In this document: positions 24,581-34,084 of the stretch, in pieces
Position numbering within the stretch: position 1 is the stretch's first letter
Layout: the number at the start of each line of letters is the position of its first letter
Translations under genes and position numbers: made by a program
Assembly (NCBI GenBank): GCA_017521465.1
Contig: JAFXCN010000013.1
Location: 33,113 to 97,112 of the forward strand
Length of the DNA stretch: 64,000 nucleotides
From: Clostridia bacterium
GTDB taxonomy: Bacteria; Bacillota; Clostridia; TANB77; UBA1234
Reading direction: 5' to 3'
Notes under the pieces: model-generated
The model's database searches: none
What the model was told of the DNA's origin: nothing
The model's input: only the letters and a program-made list of their open reading frames with translations

Positions 24581-25096
24581 TTATATTTTTATATAATAAC
24601 TTTCAGAACTTTGTTTAGCCTTTTCTATTGCTTCAGTTTCTTCTTTAGAAAGAGTATATTTAGAAGTTCCATTTTGAACAGGTTTTGCATATGTTGTTGT
24701 TGTATTATCTCTAGAATATACTCCGTTTATTACAATTCCATTATCTTCAAAATCAAGTAATGCTAAGGCGAAACACAAATCACTTCCTGTATCAACAAAT
24801 GCATTGTATCTTACTATACCTATTTTTTGCACACACTTATTTATTTGTTTTTCAATCTTTTGATTTGCTTGTTTTATTTCTTTATTTTCTATTTCAACTC
24901 TTTCTACTGTTTCAATATATTCTCTTAGCATTCCTTCAAAATTGCTTCCTCTACTTAATTTAGATATAAAATTTTTGTATCTTTTCTCCAACTTTTTGGA
25001 TTTTACGATTTGAATAATTGTAATAATTACCAATATTAGAACAGAAACAAGCATAAAAACACCAAAATACTCGCTTTTTGTAAAATCTAAAATCAT
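24581..25096 (-). CDS. DUF4446 family membrane-anchored protein
   Basis: A 171-residue protein with an N-terminal transmembrane helix (about 12-32), a coiled-coil stretch (about 50-92, VERVEIENKEIKQ) and a C-terminal globular domain with GIVRYNAFVDTGSDLCFALALLD and NGVYSRD, the hallmark of DUF4446. The biochemical role is unknown. Members are repeatedly found downstream of parB in Bacillota, as here (14 bases after the parB stop), so a role tied to chromosome segregation or the membrane near the origin is an inference from context. AGGAGG precedes the ATG. Confidence 0.82.
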   Translation of the reverse strand: MILDFTKSEYFGVFMLVSVLILVIITIIQIVKSKKLEKRYKNFISKLSRGSNFEGMLREYIETVERVEIENKEIKQANQKIEKQINKCVQKIGIVRYNAFVDTGSDLCFALALLDFEDNGIVINGVYSRDNTTTTYAKPVQNGTSKYTLSKEETEAIEKAKQSSESYYIKI

Positions 25097-25110
25097 AGAT
25101 CCTCCTTTAA

Positions 25111-26004
25111 TTAATCCATTTTAACATTTAATATATCTAATATTCTTTCTAATTCTTCTGAAGAATAGTATTCTATTATAATTTTACCTTTACTTTTTGT
25201 AGTTGGATTTAATGTAACTTTTGTGCCTAATACTTTCTTTAATTTGTTCTCTAAATCTTTACAAATTATTTCTAATTTTCCTTTTTTAACAGGTGCCTTT
25301 TTCTTTGTTTTTGTAGATTCTTTTTCGTCTTTGGCAATATTCTCAGTGTCTCTAACACTTAAATCTAAATTCACTATGTCCAAAGCTAATTTATATTGTT
25401 TTTGTGGACTTTCTATTGAAGCTAACGTTCTAGCATGACCTTCTGATATTTTACCTTCTTGAACCATCTCTTGAACTCTTTCATCAAGTGTTAATATCCT
25501 TAATGTGTTTGCTATAGCACTTCTACTCTTTCCTAATGTTTTTGCAATCTCATCTTGTGTCAAACTATGCTCATCCATTAATTCTTTTATTGCTTTAGCA
25601 GTGTCAATTGCATTTAAATCTTGTCTTTGAATATTTTCTATTAGAGCTACTTCTCTTATTTTTCTATCGTCATAATTTCTAACAACAACAGGAATTGTTT
25701 TTAAGCCAGCTTTTTTAGATGCTCTCCATCTTCTTTCTCCAGCTACAATTTGATAATAATCATCTTTTTTTGCAACAATAATAGGTTGAATAACACCATG
25801 TTCTTTAATAGATTCTGCTAATTCTTCTAATTTATCATCATCAAATAATTTTCTTGGTTGTTCTATATTTGGCTCAATTTCATTTATTTTCATTTCAATA
25901 ACGCCTTCATTTGTTTCACGTGAAACATCTTTTGAAAGAGTTGATACATCTACATTTGATGGAAACAAAGCTCCAAGTCCTTTTCCTAATCCTCCCTTAG
26001 CCAT
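25111..26004 (-). CDS. parB: Chromosome partition protein ParB (Spo0J)
   Basis: A 297-residue CTP-dependent DNA clamp that loads at parS and recruits condensin for origin segregation. The N-terminal CTPase/ParB domain has ENIQRQDLN and GERRWRA, followed by the HTH parS-binding region (LTQDEIAKTLGKSRSAIANTLRI) and a C-terminal dimerisation domain after a Lys-rich linker. A basic N-terminal start (GGLGKGLGALF) matches the ParA-stimulating peptide of the family. The start at 26004 is preferred over 26013, where the ATG abuts AAAGG. A parS site (25912-25927) lies inside the gene and encodes the SRET stretch. It is co-transcribed with parA. Confidence 0.95.
   Translation of the reverse strand: MAKGGLGKGLGALFPSNVDVSTLSKDVSRETNEGVIEMKINEIEPNIEQPRKLFDDDKLEELAESIKEHGVIQPIIVAKKDDYYQIVAGERRWRASKKAGLKTIPVVVRNYDDRKIREVALIENIQRQDLNAIDTAKAIKELMDEHSLTQDEIAKTLGKSRSAIANTLRILTLDERVQEMVQEGKISEGHARTLASIESPQKQYKLALDIVNLDLSVRDTENIAKDEKESTKTKKKAPVKKGKLEIICKDLENKLKKVLGTKVTLNPTTKSKGKIIIEYYSSEELERILDILNVKMD
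25912..25927. promoter_or_regulatory. parS site within parB
   Basis: Perfect 16-bp palindrome TGTTTCACGTGAAACA, the ParB/Spo0J binding site. Its in-gene position resembles the parS inside Bacillus subtilis spo0J. Confidence 0.95.
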
Positions 26005-26019
26005 TACTCTCATCCTTTC

Positions 26020-26787
26020 TTATTTTATCTTATTATTTTTTATTACTTCTTTTGCTAAATTAGTATATGCTTCTGCACCTTTTGAATGTTTGTCGTATAA
26101 TGCAATTGGAAGTCCAAAACTTGGCGCTTCACTTAATCTTACATTTCTTGGAATAACACTTCTATATACTTTATTTCCAAAATATTTTCTAACTTCTTCT
26201 ATAACTTGCATCGACAGATTTGTTCTTGCATCATACATTGTAAGTGCTACACCTTCAACAGCCAATGTTTTATTTAAATGTTTTTGTACTAAGTCTATTG
26301 TACTCATTAATTGCCCTAATCCTTCTAATGCATAATATTCACATTGAATAGGAACTAAAACTGTATCAGAAGCAGTTAAAGCATTTAATGTTACTAATCC
26401 TAATGATGGAGGACAATCTATAATTATAAAATCATATTCTTCCTTTACATTTTCTAAAGCTTCTTTTAATCTTTGTTCTCTTGAAAGTTGAGAAACCAAT
26501 TGAACTTCAGCTCCTGCTAAATCTATATTAGAAGCACATACATCTAAATTATCTACAGCACTTTTTTGTATAACTTCTTTTATATCAGTTTGATTTATAA
26601 TTACATCATATGTAGATTTTTCTACATTTTTATTTGCACCAGCCCCACTTGTTGCATTACCTTGTGGATCTGCATCTATTAACAAAACTTTCTTTTTTTG
26701 TAAAGCTAAGCATGCGCTTAAATTAACTGCGGTTGTAGTCTTTCCTACCCCACCTTTTTGGTTTGCTATCGAAATAATTTTTCCCAT
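26020..26787 (-). CDS. parA: Chromosome partition ATPase ParA (Soj)
   Basis: A 255-residue deviant Walker A ATPase that binds DNA non-specifically as an ATP dimer and, with ParB, moves origins apart; in Bacillus it also controls DnaA. Motifs: KGGVGKTTTAVNL (about 10-22), DADPQGNAT (motif A'), IIDCPPSLG (Walker B). Normal length for chromosomal Soj. ATG after GGAGG. It lies 15 bases before parB. The upstream intergenic region holds two parS sites, one only about 20 bases from the start, so binding by ParB could autoregulate the operon. Confidence 0.95.
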   Translation of the reverse strand: MGKIISIANQKGGVGKTTTAVNLSACLALQKKKVLLIDADPQGNATSGAGANKNVEKSTYDVIINQTDIKEVIQKSAVDNLDVCASNIDLAGAEVQLVSQLSREQRLKEALENVKEEYDFIIIDCPPSLGLVTLNALTASDTVLVPIQCEYYALEGLGQLMSTIDLVQKHLNKTLAVEGVALTMYDARTNLSMQVIEEVRKYFGNKVYRSVIPRNVRLSEAPSFGLPIALYDKHSKGAEAYTNLAKEVIKNNKIK

Positions 26788-26808
26788 TTCTACCTCCGTT
26801 TAATAAAA

Positions 26809-26824
26809 TGTTTCACGTGAAACA
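26809..26824. promoter_or_regulatory. parS site upstream of parA
   Basis: Perfect TGTTTCACGTGAAACA directly before the parA ribosome-binding site. Confidence 0.95.
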
Positions 26825-26938
26825 TTTCGTTTTCTTTTGTTTTACAAAATAATTATATATGTTGATTTAGGATTTGTATAGAGTTTTTGGAAAATAAACA
26901 CAATATATTATTAAAGAAACATTTGTTATATTTCAATT

Positions 26939-27136
26939 ATGAGCATAAAAATGATTTATTTTCACTAAACGTCCGCTTGCAACAGTTTCTAGGAAGTTAT
27001 TGACGACATTCTTTAAAAAAATTTTTGGTATAGGCTACGCACCATAAAATTTTTCTTAAAGAATGGAACCTCAATTTTCAAAGAAACTGTATGCTTCACT
27101 TCCGAAATCGTTCAACTAAATAATTTTTATGCTCAT
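26939..27136. repeat. Nested-hairpin element, copy 1 (198 bp)
   Basis: Three stems are nested. The outer one is a 20-base arm (26939-26958, ATGAGCATAAAAAT...) complementary to 27117-27136 with one mismatch. The middle one is ACAGTTTCT paired with AGAAACTGT. The inner one is about 22 bp (CATTCTTTAA... paired with ...TTAAAGAATG). Conserved unpaired-looking blocks flank the middle stem: TTTTCACTAAACG on the left, TTCACTTCCGAAATCGTTC on the right. A second copy lies at 42470-42655. It sits between the two parA-proximal parS sites. Function unknown; it could be a structured RNA or a MITE-like repeat. Confidence 0.7.
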
Positions 27137-27146
27137 TTTTTGATAT

Positions 27147-27162
27147 TGTTTCACGTGAAACA
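27147..27162. promoter_or_regulatory. parS site between parA and rsmG
   Basis: Perfect TGTTTCACGTGAAACA in the parA-rsmG intergenic region. The rest of that region (27163-27326) holds only an inverted fragment of the nested-hairpin element (about 27213-27236) and a TTCACTATTCACTCTTCGTTATTCACT tract. Confidence 0.95.
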
Positions 27163-27326
27163 TATAATCTTAATAAACTTAATTTTTTTGTTAGAAATTG
27201 TAGTAAGATGAATTTTAGTGAGAATAAACAATTTATGTTTAGGAAAAATAGACAGGATTGTTTTACATGCATCTATAACGCATCTGTCTACTTTTCACTA
27301 TTCACTCTTCGTTATTCACTTAAAAC

Positions 27327-27356
27327 AAAAAGAAGAACGTTTAAGTTCTTCTTTTT
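27327..27356 (-). terminator. Terminator of rsmG
   Basis: AAAAGAAGAAC pairs with GTTCTTCTTTT around a 6-base loop, with further T on the minus strand side; it abuts the rsmG stop codon. Confidence 0.85.
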
Positions 27357-28059
27357 ATTTTATCGGTTGTTTTGCTGGCGTTCCAGCTTTTCTTGGATAT
27401 TGTTTTGGTGTTTCTTTTACTTTCTTTACTACTATTATATTTCTCTCTATATCTGTATCTGGAATAACAAAATTTTCTATCTTCTCTATTTCACCACCAA
27501 GTATTTCTAAAGCTTTTTTTGCCTCTTCTACTTCTTCTATATTGTTTCCCTTCATACAAATAAATTTACCACCTACTTTTACAAAAGGTAAACACAATTC
27601 TAACAATGTAGACATGTTTGCAACAGCTCTAGCCGTTGCAACATCATACTTTTCTCTACTTTTTAAATCTTTTGCAATATCCTCTGCTCGTCCATGAATA
27701 CATATTGCATTTTCTATTTTATTTTCGTTTAAAACTTCTTGCAAAAACACTATTCTTTTATTTAGAGAATCTAATAATGTTAGATTTATATCCTCTCTTG
27801 CTATTTTTATTGGAATACCCGGAAACCCCGCACCAGTTCCAACATCAATAATAGAGCTGTTCTTGTCTATATATTTTTCAATTGTTAATGAGTCTATAAA
27901 ATGTTTTATAATAATATCTTCATCAGCAGTAATCGCTGTTAAATTTATTTTTTCATTCCATTCTTTTAATAATTCTTTATACTTTATAAATTTATCGATT
28001 TGTTCTTCACTCAAAGAAATATTAATTTTATCTGCAAATTTCTTTAATAAAGTTTTCAT
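27355..28059 (-). CDS. rsmG: 16S rRNA m7G527 methyltransferase RsmG (GidB)
   Basis: A 234-residue SAM-dependent methyltransferase that forms 7-methylguanosine at position 527 of 16S rRNA. SAM-binding motif IDVGTGAGFPGIPI (about 70-83), NLTLLDSLNKR and TARAVA are visible. Loss of this enzyme is known to give low-level streptomycin resistance. GGAGGAATT precedes the ATG. It follows mnmG at 149 bases, in the classic mnmE-mnmG-rsmG order. The C-terminal 20 residues (KETPKQYPRKAGTPAKQPIK) are the common RsmG tail. Confidence 0.95.
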   Translation of the reverse strand: MKTLLKKFADKINISLSEEQIDKFIKYKELLKEWNEKINLTAITADEDIIIKHFIDSLTIEKYIDKNSSIIDVGTGAGFPGIPIKIAREDINLTLLDSLNKRIVFLQEVLNENKIENAICIHGRAEDIAKDLKSREKYDVATARAVANMSTLLELCLPFVKVGGKFICMKGNNIEEVEEAKKALEILGGEIEKIENFVIPDTDIERNIIVVKKVKETPKQYPRKAGTPAKQPIK

Positions 28060-28208
28060 AATTCCTCCATTTAGTTGCTAATTATATTATTTGACGTTAT
28101 TTTGCCTTGTTTTTGAATTTTGTCGTTCAAACTTATAGTTTCACTCTTTAAAAATGTTTTTACCTTATTTTGAATTTTGATGCGTTTTTCTCCTATACAT
28201 TGATATGA

Positions 28209-30086
28209 TTAGTCTTTGCCGTTTTCTACTTGAATATTAATCAATAGCACAGCAATATCTGCCGGAGAAACTCCAGATATTCTTGAAGCTTGTCCAACCG
28301 ATATTGGTCTAAACTTTTCTAATTTTTGTCTAGCTTCAATTCTTATGCCCAACATTTTTGAATAATCAATATCTTCTGGTATTAATTTTTGTTCCATTTT
28401 TTTAAAACTATCAATTTGTTCTTGTTGAAGTTTTATATAACCTTCATATTTTATTTCTATATTTACTTCCTCTTTTTCTTCTGCTGTTAATTCTGGTCTA
28501 TTTTCATCAATCGGAGCTAATTTTTCATAATTTAATTCTGTTCTTTTTATTAATTCAGCAAGTTTCATTCCTGTATTAACTGGCGTAGATCCATTTTTAA
28601 TTAGTATTTCGTTTAGTCTTTCTGTTGGTTTTATATTTGTAGTTTTAACTCTTTCTATTTCTTTGTTTATATTTTCTTGTTTCTTCAAAAATTTGTTATA
28701 TCTATCTTCTGAAATCAAGCCAATTTCATACCCTTTTGGTGTTAATCTTGCATCACTATTATCTTGTCTTAAAAGTAGTCTATATTCAGCTCTAGAAGTC
28801 ATCATTCTATATGGTTCATTAGTTCCTTTTGTTACCAAATCATCTATTAATACTCCAATATAAGCATCTGATCTATCTAATATAAATGGAGCTTCACCTT
28901 TTATTTTTAAAACTGCATTAATTCCTGCCATAATCCCTTGTGCTGCAGCTTCTTCGTAACCAGAAGAACCATTTACTTGTCCTGCAAAAAACAATCCAGA
29001 AACTATTTTTGATTCTAAATTTAACTTTAATTCTGTAGAATCTATACAGTCATATTCAATGGCATAAGCAGGTCTTGTAAATTCACAATTTTCTAGTCCT
29101 GGAATAGTTCTGTACATAGCTATTTGAACATCTTCTGGCAAACTACTAGACATTCCTTGTATATACATCTCTTCTGTGTTTTCACCCATTGGTTCAACAA
29201 AAATTTGATGTCTTTCTTTATCAGCAAATCTTACAACTTTATCTTCTATAGATGGACAATATCTAGGTCCTGTCCCTTTTATTTCTCCACCATATAAAGG
29301 TGATCTATGTAGATTTTTTCTTATTATTTCATGTGTTTTCTCGTTTGTGTATGTTAAATAGCATGGCACTTGTTCTCTCGTTAGTCCAACATTTTCAAAA
29401 GAAAATGGTACTATTTCGTCATCACCTGGTTGTATTTCCATTTTACTAAAATCAATTGTTCTCTTATTTACTCTAGCAGGGGTTCCAGTTTTAAATCTTC
29501 TTGTTTGTATTCCTATTTTTTCTAAACTAGCTGTAAGTTTATTAGCTGGAAATACTCCATCTGGCCCACTTTCGTAATTAACTTCGCCAATAAATATTTT
29601 TCCTCTTAAATATGTACCAGAACATAAAATAACCGCCTTAGCATCATATATAGCGCCAATATGTGTTTTTACAGCTTTTATCGCATTATTTTCTACTATA
29701 TATTCAACTATTTCAGCTTGTTTTACATCTAAATTTTCTTGTAATTCTAAAACATGTTTCATTTCTTCTTGGTATTTTCTTCTATCAGCTTGTGCTCTAA
29801 GTGAATATACTGCTGGACCTTTTGCTTTGTTTAGCATTTTAGATTGAATAAAAGCTTTATCGATGTTCTTGCCCATTTCTCCACCAAGCGCATCTATTTC
29901 TCTAACAAGATGCCCTTTAGATGTTCCACCTATATTAGGATTACATGGCATATTAGCTATGCTATCCATATTAATTGTAAATATACAAGTTTTCATTCCA
30001 AGACGTGCAGCAGCAAGCGCAGCCTCGCATCCCGCATGACCTGCACCTACAACTATAACATCATAACTTCCAGCTTTGTATTCCAT
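28209..30086 (-). CDS. mnmG: tRNA U34 modification FAD protein MnmG (GidA)
   Basis: A 625-residue FAD-dependent enzyme which, with MnmE, adds carboxymethylaminomethyl to wobble uridine 34 using methylene-tetrahydrofolate and glycine or ammonium. FAD-binding [17 protein letters not shown] (about 14-30), [31 protein letters not shown] and the C-terminal helical MnmE-binding domain are visible. The start at 30086 ([10 protein letters not shown]) has an AAAGGAGAG site; the longer frame from 30116 would translate a parS site (MFHVKQ) and is rejected. It lies just after mnmE with parS in the 32-base gap. Confidence 0.95.
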   Translation of the reverse strand: MEYKAGSYDVIVVGAGHAGCEAALAAARLGMKTCIFTINMDSIANMPCNPNIGGTSKGHLVREIDALGGEMGKNIDKAFIQSKMLNKAKGPAVYSLRAQADRRKYQEEMKHVLELQENLDVKQAEIVEYIVENNAIKAVKTHIGAIYDAKAVILCSGTYLRGKIFIGEVNYESGPDGVFPANKLTASLEKIGIQTRRFKTGTPARVNKRTIDFSKMEIQPGDDEIVPFSFENVGLTREQVPCYLTYTNEKTHEIIRKNLHRSPLYGGEIKGTGPRYCPSIEDKVVRFADKERHQIFVEPMGENTEEMYIQGMSSSLPEDVQIAMYRTIPGLENCEFTRPAYAIEYDCIDSTELKLNLESKIVSGLFFAGQVNGSSGYEEAAAQGIMAGINAVLKIKGEAPFILDRSDAYIGVLIDDLVTKGTNEPYRMMTSRAEYRLLLRQDNSDARLTPKGYEIGLISEDRYNKFLKKQENINKEIERVKTTNIKPTERLNEILIKNGSTPVNTGMKLAELIKRTELNYEKLAPIDENRPELTAEEKEEVNIEIKYEGYIKLQQEQIDSFKKMEQKLIPEDIDYSKMLGIRIEARQKLEKFRPISVGQASRISGVSPADIAVLLINIQVENGKD

Positions 30087-30099
30087 ACTTCTCTCCTTT

Positions 30100-30115
30100 T
30101 GTTTCACGTGAAACA
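30100..30115. promoter_or_regulatory. parS site between mnmE and mnmG
   Basis: Perfect TGTTTCACGTGAAACA in the short mnmE-mnmG gap. ParB loading here would cover the translation start of mnmG. Confidence 0.95.
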
Positions 30116-30118
30116 TTT

Positions 30119-31468
30119 TTATTTTCCTACACAGAATTTACTAAAAATTCCTTTGATAACGTCTTCTGAAACTGCCTCTCCTGTAATCTCTCCAAGATGT
30201 TGTATTGCATTTTGTATTTCAATTGATAACATGTCAATTGGCAATCCATTTATAACTGCATCTCTTGTTTTTTCAAGCTCTTCTCTTGCTAATAAAATCA
30301 ATTGCTTATGTCTCAAAGATGTTATTATTGCTTCATTTTCAACTTCTATATTGTTAAATGAAAACATATTTTCTATTGTCTTTTCAAGATTTTCTAATCC
30401 TTCAAGTGTTTTCGCTGAAATTTCAACTATTTCACCTTCTATTTTTGTTTTATCAATTTTATTTTCAACATCTATTTTGTTAATTACAACAATATATTTT
30501 TTTGTTTTTACTAAGTCTAACAACTCTAAATCCTCTTGCCCCAATGTTTTAGTACCATCTAACAATATAAGAACTAATTGTGCTTCATTTAAAATTTTCT
30601 TACTTTTTTCAACACCAATTTCTTCTACTCTATCAGTTGTTTCTCTTATTCCCGCCGTATCTATTATTTTTAATGGAACTCCTTTTATTGTTATATATTC
30701 TTCTATAGTATCTCTCGTAGTGCCTGGTATTTCAGTAACTATAGCTCTCTCTTCTTTTAAAAGTGCATTAAGAAGAGACGATTTTCCAACATTTGGTTTT
30801 CCTACTATTGCTGTTGTTATACCTTCTTTTAACATTTTTCCACTATCAAAAGATTTTTCTAATTTAATCAATTCTTCTATTGATTTTTCAAGTGTTTTCT
30901 CAATATTTTCTCTTTTTACTTCTTCAATATCATACTCTGGATAGTCAATATTTGCCTCAATATCAACTAATATATCTATAACATTTTGTTTTATTTCATT
31001 TATTTTTTTACTTAAAAATCCTTGTAATTGATTTACAGACGCCTTATTTTCCTTTTCCGTCTTACTATTAATTACATCTATAACTGCTTCTGCTTGCGAA
31101 AGATCCATTTTACCATTTATAAACGCTTTCTTTGTAAATTCGCCTGCTTCAGCCATTACAGCTCCATTTTTTAATACTAACTCTAATATTCTTTTTGTTG
31201 AAATACTTCCCCCATGACAATTAATTTCGCAAACATCTTCGCCTGTATATGTATTTGGCGCCTTAAAATATGACACAAGAACTTCATCAACAATATTATT
31301 ATTTTCATCAATAATATAGCCATATCTTATAGTATGGCTTTTGTATTCTCTATTTTTTTTAGGTTTAAATACTTTTTTTGTAATTTCTAAAGCATCATTC
31401 CCGCTTATTCTTACAATCCCAATACCTCCAAGTCCAGCTGGAGTTGATATAGCTGCTATTGTTTTCAT
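30119..31468 (-). CDS. mnmE: tRNA modification GTPase MnmE (TrmE)
   Basis: A 449-residue, potassium-activated GTPase, partner of MnmG. An N-terminal folate-binding domain (about 1-118), a helical domain, and an inserted G domain with [10 protein letters not shown] (G1, about 222-231), IPGTTRD (G2), DTAGIRET (G3) and NKID (G4) are present. The C-terminus ends FCVGK, the conserved CxGK motif with the functional Cys. Length is normal and all motifs intact. It follows the jag gene on the same strand after a 300-base gap that carries repeats. Confidence 0.95.
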   Translation of the reverse strand: MKTIAAISTPAGLGGIGIVRISGNDALEITKKVFKPKKNREYKSHTIRYGYIIDENNNIVDEVLVSYFKAPNTYTGEDVCEINCHGGSISTKRILELVLKNGAVMAEAGEFTKKAFINGKMDLSQAEAVIDVINSKTEKENKASVNQLQGFLSKKINEIKQNVIDILVDIEANIDYPEYDIEEVKRENIEKTLEKSIEELIKLEKSFDSGKMLKEGITTAIVGKPNVGKSSLLNALLKEERAIVTEIPGTTRDTIEEYITIKGVPLKIIDTAGIRETTDRVEEIGVEKSKKILNEAQLVLILLDGTKTLGQEDLELLDLVKTKKYIVVINKIDVENKIDKTKIEGEIVEISAKTLEGLENLEKTIENMFSFNNIEVENEAIITSLRHKQLILLAREELEKTRDAVINGLPIDMLSIEIQNAIQHLGEITGEAVSEDVIKGIFSKFCVGK

Positions 31469-31768
31469 AAATTCACCTCTTTTTACGTTACATAATTATA
31501 TCACATTCTGTAAATTTAGCAAGAAAAAACTATATATTCACATCAAATTTTTGTGTGCTTCTAAGGATTCCGAAGGAATCTTTTTTCCAGGCCGAAAAAA
31601 CGATTTTTTCCGCGTAGCGGCGGCCTGGGAAAACGAACTGCGTTACATCAAAAGGACAAATTAGAAGTGCGCAAAAATCGTCTTTCTTACATCCGAGAAA
31701 TGAAAAAGGAAGTGCGACGAAATAGATATAAAAATCTATTTCGTTTCACCTCCTGTTTTGCATTTCTC
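31469..31768. repeat. Two-hairpin element copy 2 plus GGAAGTG hairpin
   Basis: No gene in this 300-base gap. It holds the second two-hairpin element: hairpin 1 at 31563-31583 (GATTCC, GAA loop, GGAATC) and hairpin 2 at 31586-31629 (TCCAGGCCG paired to CGGCCTGGG) with an inner CCGC/GCGG hairpin, then AAAACGAACTGCGTTACATC. A GGAAGTG-family hairpin follows at 31704-31757 (left arm GGAAGTGCGACGAAATAGAT, right arm ending CACCTCC), just past the jag stop and likely its terminator. Confidence 0.7.
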
Positions 31769-32464
31769 TTATTTTAATGATATTACTACTTTTCTGTATG
31801 GTTCTTCCCCTGTACTTGATGTCTTTACTTTTGGATGATTTTGTAATGTTTCATGTATTATTTTTCTTTCAAAAGCTACCATTGGTTCTAACGCAAAGCT
31901 CTTTCTTTTTGAAACTACTGTACTCGCTATCTTTAAAGCTAATTCTTCTAATGTCTTTGCTCTCTTTTTTCTATAATTTTCAGCATCTATTAATACTTTT
32001 ATATGTACATCTTTTCCTCTATTTATCATAGTTGAAATTAACATTTGTAGTGCTTCTAATGTTTCTCCTCTATATCCTATAATCAAACCAGCTTTTTCAC
32101 CGTTTATATCAACTTTTAATACGTGTTCTTCATATTTTGATTCTACATCTAACTCAATTTCTAATTTTTCAAAATAGTCTCTTAAAAACTTTTCAATTTT
32201 TTTCTTAGCAGCCTCTATATCTTCAGGTTTTGCATCAACTATTTCTCTTTTTTCCACAGTAGTTTTCTCATTTTTTGGTTGTGCTTTTTCTATCTCTGTA
32301 ACTATTACTTTCACTTGTCTTGGTTCTAATATGCTAAAAAATGTCTTTTTTGGCTCTTTTACTATTTCTATAGAAACTTCACTTTTTGATAACCCGATTT
32401 TATTTAACCCATCTTGTACTGCTTCATCGTATGTTTTTCCAATACCTTCACTAACTCTTGCCAT
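31769..32464 (-). CDS. jag: RNA-binding protein Jag (KhpB)
   Basis: A 231-residue RNA-binding protein, partner of KhpA in controlling cell division and elongation in Firmicutes. An N-terminal Jag_N domain (about 1-50, GKTYDEAVQDGL) is followed by a charged linker, a KH domain (about 90-160, GLIIGYRGETLEALQML, matching the GxxG loop) and a C-terminal R3H domain (about 165-231, FALEPMVAFERKIIHETL). It lies 11 bases after yidC, the usual arrangement. An AGGAGG-type site precedes the ATG. Confidence 0.93.
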   Translation of the reverse strand: MARVSEGIGKTYDEAVQDGLNKIGLSKSEVSIEIVKEPKKTFFSILEPRQVKVIVTEIEKAQPKNEKTTVEKREIVDAKPEDIEAAKKKIEKFLRDYFEKLEIELDVESKYEEHVLKVDINGEKAGLIIGYRGETLEALQMLISTMINRGKDVHIKVLIDAENYRKKRAKTLEELALKIASTVVSKRKSFALEPMVAFERKIIHETLQNHPKVKTSSTGEEPYRKVVISLK

Positions 32465-32475
32465 TTTATTTCCTC

Positions 32476-33300
32476 CTATTTCTCTTCTTTCATAAACATT
32501 TTTTTCATTATTAGCTGAATGCCAATTTGTAAAATACTACTTGTAAACCAATATAACGCTAATCCTTGTGGCACAATAAATGCAATATATCCAGACATTA
32601 CAGGCATCATTATATTCATCAATTGCATGTTTGGCATTTCTACTTCATTACCTTCTGAATCTTTTACAACTTGTTTTTCTTTTGGTTGATTACCATTTAA
32701 CGTATATACAGACATCCATGTAACCACTGCTGTTAATATAGGTAATACATATAATGTCCAATTCTCTTTATTTTCAGATGCAACGTCGCCTAAGTTTATT
32801 CCAAGAAAATCAAGTTTAAATATTCCTTTTTGCTTAATTACTTCTATTTCTGCATATCTATTTTGAGCTATATATTGTTCATAATCACCTTCATAATTTT
32901 CAGGCATAATAGATATTATTTCTTGTTTTATTTGCTCAGGTGGCATTTTTACGATGTTAGTAAGAGGTTTTCCTACAGCAAATAACAATCCAAATAATAT
33001 TGGTATTTGTAACAAAGATATCAAACAACCCGAAAAAGGATTAAATTTAGTCTCTTTCATCAATTTTTGATATTCTTCCGCCATTTTTTGTTGATCATCT
33101 TTATATTTTACTTGTAATTCTTGCAATAATGGTTGCATTTTTTTATTTTCTTCTAGTGATTTATGTTGTTTTATAGTAAGTGGCAATAAAATCAGCTTAG
33201 TCAACAATGTAAAAATTATAATAGCAATACCATAATTTCCAACAATATTATATATCCAATATAATAAATATCCAAAAATGCTAGCAATAAAATTGAACAA
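32476..33300 (-). CDS. yidC: Membrane protein insertase YidC
   Basis: A 274-residue Oxa1/YidC-family insertase. An N-terminal helix, a conserved cytoplasmic hairpin (KQHKSLEENKKMQPLLQELQ, about 45-64) and further helices (SGCLISLLQIPILFGLLFAV, then around 175, 220 and 250) fit the five-helix core. An extracytoplasmic insertion of about 60 residues lies between helices 2 and 3 (about 115-170). No lipobox Cys is evident, unlike SpoIIIJ. The start is TTG with GAGGAGG upstream. It is part of the rpmH-rnpA-yidD-yidC-jag operon. Confidence 0.93.
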   Translation of the reverse strand: MFNFIASIFGYLLYWIYNIVGNYGIAIIIFTLLTKLILLPLTIKQHKSLEENKKMQPLLQELQVKYKDDQQKMAEEYQKLMKETKFNPFSGCLISLLQIPILFGLLFAVGKPLTNIVKMPPEQIKQEIISIMPENYEGDYEQYIAQNRYAEIEVIKQKGIFKLDFLGINLGDVASENKENWTLYVLPILTAVVTWMSVYTLNGNQPKEKQVVKDSEGNEVEMPNMQLMNIMMPVMSGYIAFIVPQGLALYWFTSSILQIGIQLIMKKMFMKEEK

Positions 33301-33313
33301 TGCTATTCCTCCT

Positions 33314-33532
33314 CTATTTTATCTTTCTAACTGGGTCATAACCACCTTTTGACCAAGGATTACACCTACAAATTCTTTTAAATCCCATTATACACCCTTT
33401 AATAACTCCATATTCATTAATGGCTTCAATTGTGTATTCTGAGCATGTTGGCGTAAATCTACAGTTTTTCCCTATAAATGGTGATAATGTATTTTGATAT
33501 ATTTTTATCAAAAAAATAGCACATTTTTTCAT
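33314..33532 (-). CDS. yidD: Membrane protein insertion efficiency factor YidD
   Basis: A 72-residue YidD protein: amphipathic N-terminal helix, then the conserved block IYQNTLSPFIGKNCRFTPTC, SEYTIEAI, GCIMGFKRICRCNPW and GGYDPV, with the family cysteines. It is thought to assist YidC-dependent insertion at the inner face of the membrane. The start at 33532 (MKKCAIF) overlaps the rnpA stop by ATGA, giving translational coupling; the longer frame to 33586 would overlap rnpA and exceed family length. Confidence 0.92.
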   Translation of the reverse strand: MKKCAIFLIKIYQNTLSPFIGKNCRFTPTCSEYTIEAINEYGVIKGCIMGFKRICRCNPWSKGGYDPVRKIK

Positions 33533-33870
33533 AATAATATACCAGCTTTCGAAAAACATTTTATCATATCTTCTTTTACTGTGCAAAATTTTAAATTTTC
33601 ATATACATTTTTAGATTTCCACACAATAACTATCGTATTACCTTTTATTATTTCTGGGTCAATTTTTCTATATGCTTCTCTAATAACTCTCTTTATTCTA
33701 TTTCTTTTTACTGCTTTTCCAGCTTTTTTTCCAACAGCAATACCTATAAAATTTATATCTTTATTATTTTTTAAAATATAAATACTTATTAATTTACCAT
33801 TATACCATTTTCCCTTTTGAAGTACGCGTTGAAAATCATTATTTTTCTTCAATGATAATGTGCTTTTCAT
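33529..33870 (-). CDS. rnpA: Ribonuclease P protein component
   Basis: A 113-residue protein subunit of RNase P, which binds the M1-type RNA and pre-tRNA 5' leader. It shows the N-terminal LKKNNDFQRVLQKGKW and the RNR signature KAVKRNRIKRVIREAYR (about 50-66). Normal length. It follows rpmH at 76 bases, with a terminator-like hairpin between them, and overlaps yidD. Ribosome-binding site AGAGGGTG. Confidence 0.95.
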   Translation of the reverse strand: MKSTLSLKKNNDFQRVLQKGKWYNGKLISIYILKNNKDINFIGIAVGKKAGKAVKRNRIKRVIREAYRKIDPEIIKGNTIVIVWKSKNVYENLKFCTVKEDMIKCFSKAGILL

Positions 33871-33902
33871 TTATAGCACCCTCTCAATATATTTTATTTA
33901 GT

Positions 33903-33926
33903 AAAAAAGGGCCTTCTAGGCCCTTC
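33903..33926 (-). terminator. Terminator or attenuator between rpmH and rnpA
   Basis: GGGCC pairs with GGCCC around a 5-base loop and is followed on the minus strand by T6. As the downstream operon has no clear promoter of its own in the 76-base gap, this is probably a partial terminator that makes rpmH mRNA more abundant than rnpA. Confidence 0.75.
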
Positions 33927-33946
33927 TGTTATACTATGAATTTAAA

Positions 33947-34084
33947 TTATGCAGAAAGTTTTGCTCTGCCTTTAAGTTTTCTTCTTTTTAAAACTTTTCT
34001 ACCATTTGCTGTACTCATTCTTTTTCTAAATCCATGTTCTCTTTTTTCTTGTTTGTTTTTTGGTTGAAATGTACATTTTTTCAT
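33947..34084 (-). CDS. rpmH: 50S ribosomal protein L34
   Basis: A 45-residue L34: [19 protein letters not shown] and [19 protein letters not shown] match the family. The N-terminus reads MKKCTFQP, with an extra Cys residue compared with the usual MKRTFQP. Start at 34084 with GGGAGGTG upstream. Transcribed from a near-consensus promoter (34169-34198). First gene of the leftward origin operon. Confidence 0.95.
   Translation of the reverse strand: MKKCTFQPKNKQEKREHGFRKRMSTANGRKVLKRRKLKGRAKLSA

Noticed and set aside
30087..30116. N-terminal extension of MnmG starting MFHVKQ
   Set aside because: It is the translation of the parS palindrome; the start at 30086 has a proper AAAGGAGAG site and matches family length.
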